Positions 18,106 through 28,009 of a DNA stretch of 64,000 bases are shown piece after piece. The stretch is from contig JAEUKK010000100.1 in the NCBI GenBank assembly GCA_016792625.1, forward strand, positions 1 to 64,000, read 5' to 3'. Source of the stretch: Deltaproteobacteria bacterium (GTDB taxonomy: Bacteria > Myxococcota_A > UBA796 > UBA2385). Both the position numbers and the translations under genes were made by a program. The first letter of the stretch is position 1; the number at the start of each line of letters is the position of its first letter. Under the pieces are notes generated by a model. That model was not told the DNA's origin and searched no databases. It saw nothing but the letters and a program-made list of their open reading frames with translations.

Positions 18106-19767
18106 TCACGCGGTCGGGGCGCGGTCTCGCGCGGCGAGGGCGCTGGCCCGCTCGATGATGGAGCGGGCGGCGCGATCACCGTCCAGCGCGGCGCTCACGA
18201 TGCCCCCCGCGTAGCCTGCGCCCTCGCCCACCGGCATCAGGCCGGGCAGGGTGGGGGACTCCAGGTCTTCGCCGCGGGCGAAGCGAAGCGGCGCGGTGGT
18301 GCGGGTCTCGGGCGCGATGAGCACGCCCTCCTCTCCCGCAAAACCGGGGATCTGCCGGTCGAAGTGGCGGATCGCCGCCAAGAGCCCAGCGATGAGCGGC
18401 GGAGGCAGGACCTCACGGAGGTCTGCGGGGGTGACCCCCAGCGTGTACGAGGTGCGGGGGAGCTCGGCGCTGGTTTTGCCGGCCAGCAAATCGACCACGC
18501 GCTGGGCGGGCGCCCGGAAGGCACCGCCGCCGGCCGCAAAAGCGCGCTGCTCGATGGCGTCTTGGTAGCGGGCCCCGGCGAGCGGGTCGGGGCCCGGGTA
18601 GTCCTCGGGGCGGACCTCGACGATCACGGCGCTGTTGGCCCACCAAGCCTGCCTTTTGCTGTAGCTCATGCCGTTGACCACGACGCGGCCGGGCTCGTTG
18701 GTGGCGCCGACCACGGTGCCGCCGGGGCACATACAAAAGGTGTGGGCGGCCCGGGGCGGCGCCTCGCCGCGCAGCGCCCGCGGGTGGGAGGTCAGGCGGT
18801 AGGACGCCGGCGGGAGCTCGCCGCGCGCGGTGCCGTAGCGCGCCTGATCAATGATCTGCTGCGGATGTTCGACGCGGGCGCCGATGTGGATGGGCCGCTG
18901 CTCGGCCGCCGCGCCCGCCGCGAGCATCGCTGCCCAGACATCGCGGGCGCTGTGGCCGGTGGCCATGATCACGGGGGCGCCGCGCAGCTCCTCGCCGCCG
19001 GTGAGGAGCAGGCCCACACAGCGGCCGCCTTCGACCAAGAGCCCTGCGACGGCCGCGTGAAAGCGCACCTCGACGCCGAGCTCGATGAGGCGGGCCCGCA
19101 GCCTTGGCAGGATGGCCCGGATTCGGTCGGTGCCGAGGTGTGCCCAACCCTCTTCGAGGATCTCGGGGTCAGCGCCAAAGTCGACGAGGCGGCGGAAGAT
19201 CCACCCCAGCTCACCGTCGCGGCGCCGGGTGTAGATCTTGCCGTCGGAGAAGGCGCCGGCGCCGCCTTCGCCGAAGACGACGTTGGTGTCGAGGTCGAGC
19301 TCGGCGTGGCGCCAGAACTTGCGGACGGCGTGGTGCCGCTCTTCGACCGGGCCGCCGCGCTCCAACAGCACGGCCGGGGCACCGGCTTCGCCGAGGCGGA
19401 GCGCGGCGAACAGGCCCGCCGGGCCGGCGCCGACGACGATCGGCCGCAGACCAGCGGGCCAGCGGGCCGGCGCCGCGCCTCGGTCTGCGGGCTGGTCTTC
19501 GCGGTCAAAACGTTGATGGTCACGGTGATTGTAGGCGCGCACCCCGTGCGGCGGTGCGCGCAGGACCTGCTGCTCGAGCGCGCTGGCCTCGAGCTCGACG
19601 CGGTAGTTCGCGAGCCACTGCGGGGGCCGGCGGCGCCCGTCGACGGAGCGCTTGACCAGCTCGAAGTGGAGCGCGGCGCCCGCGGGCAGCTGGAGGCGGG
19701 CCCGGATGGCGGGGCAAGGGTCCCCCTCGGGGCCGGGCCAGGGGATGTTGGCGACGAGCAGCGACAT
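18106..19767 (-). CDS. FAD-dependent oxidoreductase, COG2509 type
   Basis: The 553-residue flavoprotein carries the dinucleotide-binding motif VGAGPAGLFAALRLGEAG near residue 112, and further blocks FGEGGAGAFSDGKIYTR, VIMATGHSARDVW and CMCPGGTVVGATNE. The end, LMPVGEGAGYAGGIVSAALDG, is the typical second FAD-contact of this group. These patterns fit the uncharacterised FAD-dependent dehydrogenases of COG2509. The substrate is unknown. It stands divergent from gap, 147 bases away. Confidence 0.8.
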   Translation of the reverse strand: MSLLVANIPWPGPEGDPCPAIRARLQLPAGAALHFELVKRSVDGRRRPPQWLANYRVELEASALEQQVLRAPPHGVRAYNHRDHQRFDREDQPADRGAAPARWPAGLRPIVVGAGPAGLFAALRLGEAGAPAVLLERGGPVEERHHAVRKFWRHAELDLDTNVVFGEGGAGAFSDGKIYTRRRDGELGWIFRRLVDFGADPEILEEGWAHLGTDRIRAILPRLRARLIELGVEVRFHAAVAGLLVEGGRCVGLLLTGGEELRGAPVIMATGHSARDVWAAMLAAGAAAEQRPIHIGARVEHPQQIIDQARYGTARGELPPASYRLTSHPRALRGEAPPRAAHTFCMCPGGTVVGATNEPGRVVVNGMSYSKRQAWWANSAVIVEVRPEDYPGPDPLAGARYQDAIEQRAFAAGGGAFRAPAQRVVDLLAGKTSAELPRTSYTLGVTPADLREVLPPPLIAGLLAAIRHFDRQIPGFAGEEGVLIAPETRTTAPLRFARGEDLESPTLPGLMPVGEGAGYAGGIVSAALDGDRAARSIIERASALAARDRAPTA

Positions 19768-19914
19768 GGGGGCCGGCTATCCCGCGCCTCTGCCGGTGTC
19801 GGCGCGGGGCGCCGGCGGAAGGGGCGGCGGGGGCGCCCTGGGGTTAGGCCGCGCGCGCTTTTTCGGGACCCGCGCGCCCCGCGCGCAGACCCACCACGAC
19901 CTCGAGGTGAAAAG

Positions 19915-20922
19915 ATGGCCGTCCGCGTCGCTCTCAATGGTTTCGGTCGCATTGGCCGCTGTGTGCTCCGCGCGGCTTGGGGCAACCCCGAGGTCGAGTT
20001 TGTGCACATCAACGACCTCACCAGCCCCGACATGCTGGCGCACCTGCTCAAGTTCGACTCGGTGCACGGCCGCTTCGCGCCCGAGGTCAAGGCCGTGCCC
20101 GGCGGCATTTCGGTCGGTGGTCGCCTGATCCCGGTCACCGCCGAGAAGGACCCGAGCAAGCTCCCCTGGGCGGCCGAAGGGGTCGACGTGGTGATGGAGT
20201 GCACCGGTATCTTCCGCAAGCGCAGCCAGGCGGCGGTGCACCTGAACGCGGGCGCCAAGCGGGTCATCATCAGCGCCCCGGCCAAGGATGAGGACTACAC
20301 CGTGGTGATGGGCGTCAACGACGCGGGCCTGCGGCCCGAGCACCGGGTGCTGTCGAACGCGAGCTGCACCACCAACTGCCTCGCGCCCTTCGCCAAGGTG
20401 CTCGACGACAGCTTTGGCATCCAAAGTGGCCTGATGACCACCATTCACAGCTACACGATGGATCAGCGGCTGCTCGATGCGCCCCATGACGACATGCGCC
20501 GCGCCCGCGCTGCGGCGGTGAACATGGTGCCGACCTCGACCGGCGCCGCCTCGGCGGTCGGCCTCGTCCTGCCCCAGCTCAACGGCAAGCTCAACGGCTT
20601 GGCCATCCGCGTCCCCACCGCGAACGTGTCCTTGGTCGACCTGGTCTTCCAGTCCGAGCGCCCGCTCAGCGTCGCCGCGATCAACGAGGCGCTCATCGCT
20701 GCGGCGAACGGCCCGATGAAGGGCATCCTCGCCGCGAGCGACCTGCCCCTCGTCAGCTCCGACCTCATCGGCGACGCCCACAGCTCGACCGTCGACCTCG
20801 CCCTGACCCAGGTGATGGGCAGCCACACCGGCAAGGTCTTGGCTTGGTACGACAACGAGTGGGGCTTCTCGAACCGCATGATCGACCTCGCCATCCGCCT
20901 CGGCGGGATGGAGGTCGCGTGA
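19915..20922 (+). CDS. gap: Glyceraldehyde-3-phosphate dehydrogenase
   Basis: The 335-residue enzyme converts glyceraldehyde-3-phosphate, NAD+ and phosphate into 1,3-bisphosphoglycerate. The N-terminal Rossmann motif is [13 protein letters not shown], the catalytic cysteine is in [12 protein letters not shown], and the end is [16 protein letters not shown]. The ATG at 19915 directly precedes the Rossmann strand, although the frame stays open far upstream. The stop overlaps the GTG start of pgk (GTGA), showing translational coupling in a gap-pgk-tpiA-secG operon. Confidence 0.97.
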   Translation: MAVRVALNGFGRIGRCVLRAAWGNPEVEFVHINDLTSPDMLAHLLKFDSVHGRFAPEVKAVPGGISVGGRLIPVTAEKDPSKLPWAAEGVDVVMECTGIFRKRSQAAVHLNAGAKRVIISAPAKDEDYTVVMGVNDAGLRPEHRVLSNASCTTNCLAPFAKVLDDSFGIQSGLMTTIHSYTMDQRLLDAPHDDMRRARAAAVNMVPTSTGAASAVGLVLPQLNGKLNGLAIRVPTANVSLVDLVFQSERPLSVAAINEALIAAANGPMKGILAASDLPLVSSDLIGDAHSSTVDLALTQVMGSHTGKVLAWYDNEWGFSNRMIDLAIRLGGMEVA

Positions 20923-22106
20923 TCAGCGTCCCCACCCTCGCCGGCCTCGAGCTCTCCGGCGAAGCGGTCCTGCTGCGCGTGGACTTCAACGTCCCGCTCG
21001 ACAAGCAGGGCAACGTCACCGACGACACCCGCATCCGCGCGGCCCTCCCCACCATCCGCCACCTGACCGCCCGCCGCTGCAAGGTCATCCTGTGCAGCCA
21101 CCTCGGCCGGCCGGATGGCAAGCGCGTTGAGAAGTACTCCCTGGTCGGGGCCGGCGAGCGCCTCGCCACCCTGCTCGAGGGCGAGGTCATCTTCTCGCCC
21201 GAGCTCACCGGCGACGGCGTCGAGCAGCTCGCCCGTGACCTGCCCGCGGGCGGCGTCATGTTGCTCGAGAACCTGCGTTTTGAGCCGGGTGAGCAGGCCA
21301 ACGACCCGGCCTTCGCGGCGAGCCTCGCCCGCCTCGCGCGGGTCTTCGTCAACGACGCGTTTGGCTGCATGCACCGCAAAGACGCGAGCATCGACGCGAT
21401 CGTCCCCCTGATGGAGCGGGTCGCCTGCGGCCTGCTCGTCGAGAAGGAGCTCGAGGCCCTCGGGCGTGTGCTCGACAGCCCGAAGCGGCCGGTGGTCGCT
21501 GTGCTCGGCGGCGCCAAGGTCTCGGACAAGATCGCCGTGCTCGAGAGCCTCGCCCGCCGCTGCGACACGCTGCTCATCGGCGGGGCGATGGCCTACACCT
21601 TCCTGCGCGCGCTCGACAAGCCGGTGGGCGCGAGCCGGGTCGAAGAAGACAAGCGCCTGCTCGCCAAGCGCATCCTCGAGCGCTGCGCCGAGCGCGGCAC
21701 CCAGGTGCTCCTGCCCGATGACCACGTCGTCGCCGCGACCTTGAGCGCCGAGGCCGAGGCGCAGGTGGTGACGGCCATCCCCGATGGCTTGATGGGCCTC
21801 GACATCGGCCCGGTGACCGCGGCCAAGTACGCCGAGGTCATCGCCAGCGCCCAGACGGTCTTCTGGAACGGCCCCATGGGCGTCTTCGAGGTCGCCCCCT
21901 TCGCCGCGGGCACCTTGGCGGTCGCGCAGGCGGTGGCCAAGGCCCCGGGCTACACCGTGGTCGGCGGCGGCGACAGCGCGGCGGCGGTCGCCCAGATGGG
22001 CGTGGCGGCCGAGGTCGACCACGTGAGCACGGGCGGCGGCGCCTCGATTGAGTACATCGAGGACGGCGACCTGCCGGGCCTCAAGGCCCTGCGCGCCAAG
22101 CGTTGA
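20919..22106 (+). CDS. pgk: Phosphoglycerate kinase
   Basis: The 395-residue kinase makes ATP from 1,3-bisphosphoglycerate. Visible signatures are [11 protein letters not shown] at the N-terminus, SHLGRPDGK (substrate-binding basic patch), VNDAFG, the ADP-binding [19 protein letters not shown] and the C-terminal GGGDSAAAV followed by VSTGGGAS. The GTG at 20919 overlaps the gap stop. Length is normal for bacterial PGK. Confidence 0.97.
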   Translation: MISVPTLAGLELSGEAVLLRVDFNVPLDKQGNVTDDTRIRAALPTIRHLTARRCKVILCSHLGRPDGKRVEKYSLVGAGERLATLLEGEVIFSPELTGDGVEQLARDLPAGGVMLLENLRFEPGEQANDPAFAASLARLARVFVNDAFGCMHRKDASIDAIVPLMERVACGLLVEKELEALGRVLDSPKRPVVAVLGGAKVSDKIAVLESLARRCDTLLIGGAMAYTFLRALDKPVGASRVEEDKRLLAKRILERCAERGTQVLLPDDHVVAATLSAEAEAQVVTAIPDGLMGLDIGPVTAAKYAEVIASAQTVFWNGPMGVFEVAPFAAGTLAVAQAVAKAPGYTVVGGGDSAAAVAQMGVAAEVDHVSTGGGASIEYIEDGDLPGLKALRAKR

Positions 22107-22137
22107 GCACGGGGGCTTCGGCCCCCCGGAGGTCCCC

Positions 22138-22917
22138 ATGGCGAGGCGCCCCTTCATCGCGGGCAATTGGAAGATGTACAAGGGGCCGGCTGAGGCCGAC
22201 ACCTTGGCCATGGCGCTGCGGCGCGCGCTCGTCGACGTCGGCGCGGTCGATGTCGCGGTCGCGCCGCCCTTCGTCTCGCTCGCCGTGGTGGGGGCCCGCC
22301 TCAAGCACAGCGGGGTGCACCTCGCCGCCCAAGACCTGCACCCCGCCGCCGAAGGGGCCTTCACCGGCGCGGTCAGCGGCGAGATGCTCAAGCAGGCCGG
22401 CTGCGCCTACGTCATCGTGGGCCACAGCGAGCGTCGCGCGCTCTTTGGCGAAGACGACGCGCTGGTCAATCAAAAGGTGCTCGCTGCGCTCCGCGCGGGG
22501 CTGCTGCCCATCCTCTGCGTCGGCGAGACCTTGGCCGAGCGCGACGCAGGTCAAGAGCGCGCCGTGGTCACCCGCCAGCTCGAGGCGGGGCTGCGGGGCG
22601 TGCCCGCCGACCAGCTGCCGAGCCTGACCATCGCCTACGAGCCCGTGTGGGCGATCGGCACCGGGCGCTCGGCGAGCCCCGCGCAGGCCCAAGAGCTGCA
22701 CGCGACCATCCGCGCCTGGCTCGGGGCCCAGTACCCGGCATTTGTGGGCGCGAGCCTGCGGATCCAATACGGCGGCAGCGTCAAGCCCGCCAACGCCGCC
22801 GCGCTGCTCAGCCAGCCCGACATCGACGGCGCGCTGGTCGGCGGCGCGAGCCTCGACGCCGACGACTTCTTCGCCATCATCCGGGCCGCCGGCGGCCGCC
22901 CCGCGACCGCTCTGTAG
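22138..22917 (+). CDS. tpiA: Triosephosphate isomerase
   Basis: The 259-residue isomerase interconverts dihydroxyacetone phosphate and glyceraldehyde-3-phosphate. The catalytic Lys is in AGNWKMYK, the His in VGHSERR and the Glu in AYEPVWAIGTG; the phosphate-binding IQYGGSVKP is present. The ATG at 22138 has GGAGG about 5 bases upstream. It lies 31 bases after pgk. Confidence 0.97.
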   Translation: MARRPFIAGNWKMYKGPAEADTLAMALRRALVDVGAVDVAVAPPFVSLAVVGARLKHSGVHLAAQDLHPAAEGAFTGAVSGEMLKQAGCAYVIVGHSERRALFGEDDALVNQKVLAALRAGLLPILCVGETLAERDAGQERAVVTRQLEAGLRGVPADQLPSLTIAYEPVWAIGTGRSASPAQAQELHATIRAWLGAQYPAFVGASLRIQYGGSVKPANAAALLSQPDIDGALVGGASLDADDFFAIIRAAGGRPATAL

Positions 22918-22925
22918 AGGATCCC

Positions 22926-23396
22926 ATGCAGTTCTTCATCACCATCCTGCACGTGATGCTCTGCTTCGCGCTGGTCGGCATTATCTTGCTCCAGCCGGGC
23001 AAAGAGGGCGCCTCTGTGCTCGGCGGCGGCGGCGGCAACCAGATGTACGCCCCCCGCGGCCAGGGCAACCTGCTCACCAAGGGCACCTCGGTGGTCGCCG
23101 CGCTGTTCATGGTCACCAGCATCGGGCTCGCTTGGTACAGCACCGACCGCATGCAGTCGGGCAGCGACGTGAACGACGAGCTCAAGCGCCTTCAGCAGGA
23201 GCAGGCCGCGACGGTCGCCCCTGCCACCGCGCCGGCGCCGCCCGCCCCCGAAGCGCCGGTGGTGCCCGCAGCGCCGGTGGAGGGCGCGGCTCCAGCTGCC
23301 GATCCCGCGGCGCCCACCCCGGTGGAGGGCGCTGCCCCCGCCGCCCCGCCGTCCGCCCCCGCGGGTGCTGCGCCCGCCGCCCCGCCGACGCCCTGA
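22926..23396 (+). CDS. secG: SecG preprotein translocase subunit, long Ala/Pro tail
   Basis: The first 75 residues are a typical SecG: helix 1 (FFITILHVMLCFALVGIILL), the conserved QPGKEG loop, a glycine-rich turn, helix 2 (SVVAALFMVTSIGLAW) and a short end. About 80 further residues are nearly pure alanine and proline with a few acidic residues. SecG is an accessory subunit of SecYEG. The gene starts 8 bases after tpiA and is followed by tRNA-Leu(GAG), as secG is in Escherichia coli. Confidence 0.93.
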   Translation: MQFFITILHVMLCFALVGIILLQPGKEGASVLGGGGGNQMYAPRGQGNLLTKGTSVVAALFMVTSIGLAWYSTDRMQSGSDVNDELKRLQQEQAATVAPATAPAPPAPEAPVVPAAPVEGAAPAADPAAPTPVEGAAPAAPPSAPAGAAPAAPPTP

Positions 23397-23763
23397 GCGC
23401 AGCGCTCCGGCGCGCTGCTGGGCCAATGTGATGCCGACCCGCCTGGGCTGCGCTGCTGCGCAGAACACGCGGGGGTTTTTGCGTCTGCGCGCCGTGATCC
23501 GCGGGGGCCCAGCCCTCTCACCGAGTTGTCTGCGTGCGCAATGGGTGCGTTCCGTCGCCGGCGCTGCGGTTCCGGTCCCGCTCCGGCGCACACAACCCAA
23601 CCGAGCGCCGGGCAGGGGCGGAGGATGAGCCACCGGCGGCGCGCCGGATTCGCGCGGGACGATGAGAGCGAAGGATGGAAGAACACTGTCGGCGGTGGCC
23701 TAAAAACCTGCCCATGGGGCCTGGACGGCTTGGGGGCGGCGGCATACATGCCGGGTGTGCCGC
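23397..23763. other. Intergenic region between secG and tRNA-Leu
   Basis: No gene seen in 367 bp. An imperfect hairpin with arms GCGCAG and CTGCGC flanking a GGGGGTTTTT loop lies near 23460-23493 and might attenuate or end the glycolytic operon. Short arginine-rich frames here have no coding character. Confidence 0.4.
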
Positions 23764-23845
23764 GCGCGAATGGCGGAATTGGTAGACGCGCTAGGTTGAG
23801 GGCCTAGTGAGGCAACTCGTGGGGGTTCGAGTCCCCCTTCGCGCA
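23764..23845 (+). tRNA. tRNA-Leu(GAG)
   Basis: The acceptor arms GCGCGAA and TTCGCGC pair perfectly, the anticodon loop TTGAGGG gives GAG, there is a long class II variable arm, and the T arm is GGGGG-TTCGAGT-CCCCC. The CCA end is not encoded. A strong terminator follows. Confidence 0.95.
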
Positions 23846-23852
23846 CTCTTAA

Positions 23853-23892
23853 GAAAGCCCAGGGTCTTCCCTGGGCTTTCGTCGTTTTGTTC
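23853..23892 (+). terminator. Rho-independent terminator after tRNA-Leu
   Basis: A perfect 12-bp stem (GAAAGCCCAGGG and CCCTGGGCTTTC) with a TCTT loop is followed by a T-rich tract (GTCGTTTTGTT). Confidence 0.9.
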
Positions 23893-24013
23893 CTCGGGAG
23901 GTCGCGCCGCTGCCGGTCTGGCGAAGCGCGCCCCGTCGGCCACGGCGGACGGGGCGCGCAGCCCATCGAAGGTCCGCGAGGGGAGGGGGCGCCGCCGCTC
24001 CCCGCTGCGGGCC

Positions 24014-25489
24014 TCAGTCCATCCGGTAGTTGGGGCTCTCTTTGGTGATGATCACGTCGTGGACGTGACTCTCCTTGAGGCCGGCGCTGGTGATCCGGGT
24101 GAAGCGGGCGTCGCGCTGCATGGCGGCGATGTCGGCGCAGCCGGTGTAGCCCATGGCCGCCTTGAGCCCGCCGACCAGCTGGTACACGGTGTCGGCGATC
24201 GGCCCCCGCGCGGGCACACGGCCGACAATGCCCTCAGGCACGAGCTTCCGGGCGCTGCCTTCGCTGTCGCCGCCCTCTTGGAAGTACCGCTCGGCCGAGC
24301 CCTGGCGCATCGCCTCGACCGAGCCCATGCCCCGGTAGGCCTTGTAGGTGCGGCCCTGGTACAGCACCATCTCGCCGGGCGCCTCGTCGGTGCCGGCGAA
24401 GAGGGAGCCGACCATCACCGCGTCGGCGCCCGCCGCGACGGCCTTGGCGACGTCGCCGCTGTACTTAATGCCGCCGTCGGCGATGATGGTCTTGCCGTCG
24501 GCGTGGGCGACCCGGGCGGACTCGGCGACCGCGGTCAGCTGCGGCACGCCGACGCCGGCGACGATGCGGGTGGTGCAGATGCTGCCGGGCCCGATGCCGA
24601 CCTTGACCACGTCGGCGCCGGCGTCCAGGCAGGCCCGGGTCGCGTCGGCGGTGGCGACATTGCCCACCACCAGCACCACCTGGGGGAAGCGGCGGCGGAG
24701 GTCACGCGCCGCGTCCAGCACGCCTTGGCTGTGCCCGTGCGCGGTGTCGACGACCAGCACGTCGACACCCGCCTCGACCAGCAGCTCGCTGCGCGGCACG
24801 CGGTCGGCGCCCGTGCTCACCGCGGCGCCCACCTTGAGGCGGCCGTCGGCGCCGCGGGTCGCGGCGGGGTGGCGCTGGGCGGCGAGCAGGTCCTTGAAGG
24901 TGATGAGGCCGCGAAGGTGGCCCTCGTTGTCGACCACGAGCAGCTTCTCGATCTTGTGGGCTGCGAGCAGGTCTTTGGCCTGCTCGAGATCGGTGCCGGG
25001 CAGGCAGCTGACCAGCGCCTCGGCCTGGGTCATGACCTCGCGCACCTGACGCTCACTGTCGCGTTCAAATCGCAGGTCGCGGTCGGTCAACATGCCGACC
25101 ACGCGGCCATCCTGGACGACTGGCAGGCCCGAGATGCCGTGGCTGCGCATCAGCCGCCGGGCCTCGCGCAGGCTCTGGGCGGGCGCCAGCGTCACCGGGT
25201 CGCCGATGACCCCGGTCATCGCCTTCTTGACCCGGGCCACCTCGGCGGCCTGCTGCTGCGGGCTCAGGTTCTTGTGAATGACGCCGAGGCCGCCTTCTCG
25301 GGCCATCGCGATCGCCATCTCGGCCTCGGTCACCGTGTCCATCGCCGAGGAGAGCAGCGGCAAGCGCAGGCGGAGCCCGGGGCTCAGCGTGGTCGCGACG
25401 TTCACCTCGCCCGGCAGCACCGTGGAGTGCGCGGGGAGCAGCAGCACGTCGTCAAATGTGAGGGCCAGCGGAAGGGCGTCGGTGAGCAT
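24014..25489 (-). CDS. guaB: Inosine-5'-monophosphate dehydrogenase
   Basis: The 491-residue IMPDH oxidises IMP to XMP with NAD+, the first committed step to GMP. The TIM barrel starts [13 protein letters not shown] and is interrupted by a CBS-domain pair (about 95-205: HGISGLPVV and IEKLLVV). The catalytic cysteine lies near residue 306 in [21 protein letters not shown] and [10 protein letters not shown] are also present. The ATG at 25489 has GGAGG-like bases upstream (GGAGGCCCC). Length is normal. Confidence 0.97.
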   Translation of the reverse strand: MLTDALPLALTFDDVLLLPAHSTVLPGEVNVATTLSPGLRLRLPLLSSAMDTVTEAEMAIAMAREGGLGVIHKNLSPQQQAAEVARVKKAMTGVIGDPVTLAPAQSLREARRLMRSHGISGLPVVQDGRVVGMLTDRDLRFERDSERQVREVMTQAEALVSCLPGTDLEQAKDLLAAHKIEKLLVVDNEGHLRGLITFKDLLAAQRHPAATRGADGRLKVGAAVSTGADRVPRSELLVEAGVDVLVVDTAHGHSQGVLDAARDLRRRFPQVVLVVGNVATADATRACLDAGADVVKVGIGPGSICTTRIVAGVGVPQLTAVAESARVAHADGKTIIADGGIKYSGDVAKAVAAGADAVMVGSLFAGTDEAPGEMVLYQGRTYKAYRGMGSVEAMRQGSAERYFQEGGDSEGSARKLVPEGIVGRVPARGPIADTVYQLVGGLKAAMGYTGCADIAAMQRDARFTRITSAGLKESHVHDVIITKESPNYRMD

Positions 25490-25974
25490 GGGGCCTCCAA
25501 GCGGCGGCGCCCCAGGCTCCGCCCCGACCCCCGCCCGGGTCGATGGACCTGGCCCGGCGCTGGCGCTGCGCCTGCCGCGCCATAGCGCCGGGCTCGGCGG
25601 GGAGGCAAGCGCGCCCGGGTGTCGTCCAGGCGACGGTCGGTGCGCTGCGGCGGGGCGCGGCGCCGCGCGCCCGGGCCGGCGCGGTGCTCCACGGTGCACG
25701 CCCGACGTGCTTCGGCCTCGTGGGCCGGGTATGACCGACCGGGGCTTCTCAAGCGCGGCGCGCCGTGCCAAAACGTCGCGACCACGAACCGCCGCCCGCG
25801 GCGCTTCGGTCCGCCGCCGCGGCGGCCTGCACAGCGGCGGGGCGCGCCCCAGGCCCCGAGCTCCCCGGAGCTCCGCCGGGCTCCCCGGAACGGGGGGCTG
25901 CGACAGGCCCCCGCCGCGCTGCGCGCCCCCTCCCGCTGCCCTCCGCCCCGCACCCACCCTCTGACGGAGTCTCC
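25490..25974. other. 485-bp divergent intergenic region
   Basis: The region between guaB (minus) and the tatT-like gene (plus) is extremely GC-rich and shows short arginine/proline-rich frames but no credible gene. Promoters for both directions should lie here. A GGAG site precedes the plus-strand ATG. Confidence 0.4.
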
Positions 25975-26856
25975 ATGTCGCCCCGCAGCTTCGCCTCCCT
26001 CGCTCTCCTCCTCCTCGGCCTCGTCGGCTGCGGCAAGCAGCAGAAGGGCGTCTACGAGGTCGCCGCGCCGGCGGCCGCGGTCGACCCGAGCAGCGCCGAG
26101 GCGCTCAAGGCCGAGGCCGACGCCCTCTGGGCCGAGCGCGGCGACGCCGAGAAGCTCAAGGGCGCGCTCGCCAAGTACGAGGCCCTGTTCGCCGCCCAGC
26201 CGTCCAACCGCGAGGTCGCGGCGATGTTGGCCCGCGGCTGGTACTTCTACGGCGACACCTTTGTGACCGAAGACGACCGCCTCGCCGCGTGGGACAAGAG
26301 CATCGGCTTTGGCAAGCAGTGCATCGCGGGCAACGCCGAGTTCGTCAAGCTGCTTGAGAAGGGCGACGAGACCGAGGCCACCGCGGTGCGCGTGCTCACC
26401 GCCGCTGACGCCCCTTGCTTGTATTGGACGTCGACCGCGCTCGGGAAGTGGGCCAAGATGCAGGGCTTGGGCACCACGCTCAAGCACATCGGCACGGTCG
26501 AGGCCTACATGAAGCGGGTGAGCGAGCTCACCCCCGAGTACTTCTACCACGCGCCGGATCGGTACTGGGGCGCGTACTTCTCCTTGATCCCGAGCTTCAA
26601 GGGCCAAGATGTGAACAAGTCGAAGGAGCACTTCGACCGCTCTTTGGCTGGCTCGCCCAACTACCTACCCACCAAGGTGTTGGTCGCCGACGCGCTCGCC
26701 GTCGCCAAACAAGACAAGGCGCTCTACCGCAAGATGCTCGAAGAGGTGATCGCGGCGAGCCCCGGCGACGACCCGAACTGCCGCGCCGAGAACGTCGCCG
26801 CCATCGAGCAGGCCAAGGTGCTGCTGACCCAGGCCGACGACCGCTTCGTCGAATAG
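25975..26856 (+). CDS. TRAP-associated TatT-like lipoprotein
   Basis: The 293-residue lipoprotein has the lipobox LVGCGK at Cys17 or so. A helical TPR-like body follows with [33 protein letters not shown] and [17 protein letters not shown]. These features fit the TatT family, trimeric periplasmic lipoproteins that work with TRAP binding proteins, as in Treponema. The DctP gene lies 121 bases downstream, which supports the assignment. A GGAG ribosome site precedes the ATG at 25975. Confidence 0.8.
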   Translation: MSPRSFASLALLLLGLVGCGKQQKGVYEVAAPAAAVDPSSAEALKAEADALWAERGDAEKLKGALAKYEALFAAQPSNREVAAMLARGWYFYGDTFVTEDDRLAAWDKSIGFGKQCIAGNAEFVKLLEKGDETEATAVRVLTAADAPCLYWTSTALGKWAKMQGLGTTLKHIGTVEAYMKRVSELTPEYFYHAPDRYWGAYFSLIPSFKGQDVNKSKEHFDRSLAGSPNYLPTKVLVADALAVAKQDKALYRKMLEEVIAASPGDDPNCRAENVAAIEQAKVLLTQADDRFVE

Positions 26857-26977
26857 CGCCGACCAGCCGCCAGCGCCGCGCCCGGTCGCCGCGGCGGGCC
26901 GAACTTCTGCGCCTGCGGGTCCCCACGGCGCCCGGCTGGGCACCCCCCTCGCTCCCTCTCGCTGAGGAGTCCCCCTG

Positions 26978-28003
26978 ATGAAGAACAAGCTCATCGGCCT
27001 CGCCGCCGCGCTGGTCGCCGCCCTGTCCCTGGCGCCGATCTCCAGCTCCCAGGCCGAGGCCACCTTCGTGATGAACTTTGGCACCGCCGCGCCGGCGGGC
27101 ACGCCCTGGTCGACGCAGCTTGCCTCGATCAAGAAGCGCATCGAGGCCGAGTCTGCCCAGCGCGTGAAGATCAAGCTGTTCTTGGGCAGCTCGTTGGGCA
27201 GCGAGATCGAGATGGCCCAAGACACCGCCCGCGGCGAGCGCCTGCAGGGCGGCGGCTTCTCCACCGGCGCGATGGGCACCGCGCTCAAGCTGCCCATCCT
27301 CGAGATGCCCGAGCTGCCCTACCTGTTCAAGAACACCGCCCAGGCCGACGCGGTGCTTGACGATGTGCTCTATGAGCCGGTGAGCAAGGCCCTCGCCACC
27401 AAGAACATCAAGCTCTACGCTTGGGCCGAGAACGGCTGGCGCAACTTTGCCACCAAGACCGGCCCGATCCGCAGCCCGGCCGAGCTCGCCAAGCTCAAGA
27501 TGCGGGCCCAAGAATCGGCCACCCACATGGACATGTACAGCGCGCTTGGGGTCAAGGCGGTCACCAAGCCGATCTCTGAAGTGCTGCCGGCCTTGAACAC
27601 GGGCATCGTCGATGGTTTTGACAACACGCCGCTGTTCTCGATGGCCGCAGGTTGGATGGAGCCGGTCAAGTTCTACACGCTGAGCCGCCACATCTACCAG
27701 CCCGCGGCGGTGGTCTACACCAAGTCCTATGTGGACAAGATGCCGCCCGACCTGCAGGCCATCCTGCTCAAGGACGCCAAGGCTGAGAGCGTGCGCGGCC
27801 GTGCCGGCGTGCGCAAGCTCGAGGGCGAGCTGCTCGAGACCATGAAGTCGCAGGGCAAGCAGGTGGTCGAGCTCACCGAAGAGGAGCGCAAGCTCTTCCG
27901 GCAGGCCTGCAAGCAGTCCACGCTGACCAAATTCTTGGGCTCCCACCCCGAGCTGCAGCCGGTCTATGGCCAAGTCAAGGCCAAGCTCGACGCGATGAAG
28001 TAG
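26978..28003 (+). CDS. dctP: TRAP transporter solute-binding protein (DctP family)
   Basis: The 341-residue exported binding protein has a signal peptide (about 1-27). DctP blocks follow: FGTAAPAGTPWSTQL, GWRNFATKTGPIRSPAELAK and LKMRAQES, with the family arginine that binds carboxylates, then NTGIVDGFDNTP. It captures an organic acid in the periplasm and delivers it to the DctQM membrane protein encoded 6 bases downstream. The ligand cannot be told. Confidence 0.9.
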   Translation: MKNKLIGLAAALVAALSLAPISSSQAEATFVMNFGTAAPAGTPWSTQLASIKKRIEAESAQRVKIKLFLGSSLGSEIEMAQDTARGERLQGGGFSTGAMGTALKLPILEMPELPYLFKNTAQADAVLDDVLYEPVSKALATKNIKLYAWAENGWRNFATKTGPIRSPAELAKLKMRAQESATHMDMYSALGVKAVTKPISEVLPALNTGIVDGFDNTPLFSMAAGWMEPVKFYTLSRHIYQPAAVVYTKSYVDKMPPDLQAILLKDAKAESVRGRAGVRKLEGELLETMKSQGKQVVELTEEERKLFRQACKQSTLTKFLGSHPELQPVYGQVKAKLDAMK

Positions 28004-28009
28004 GTCGAC

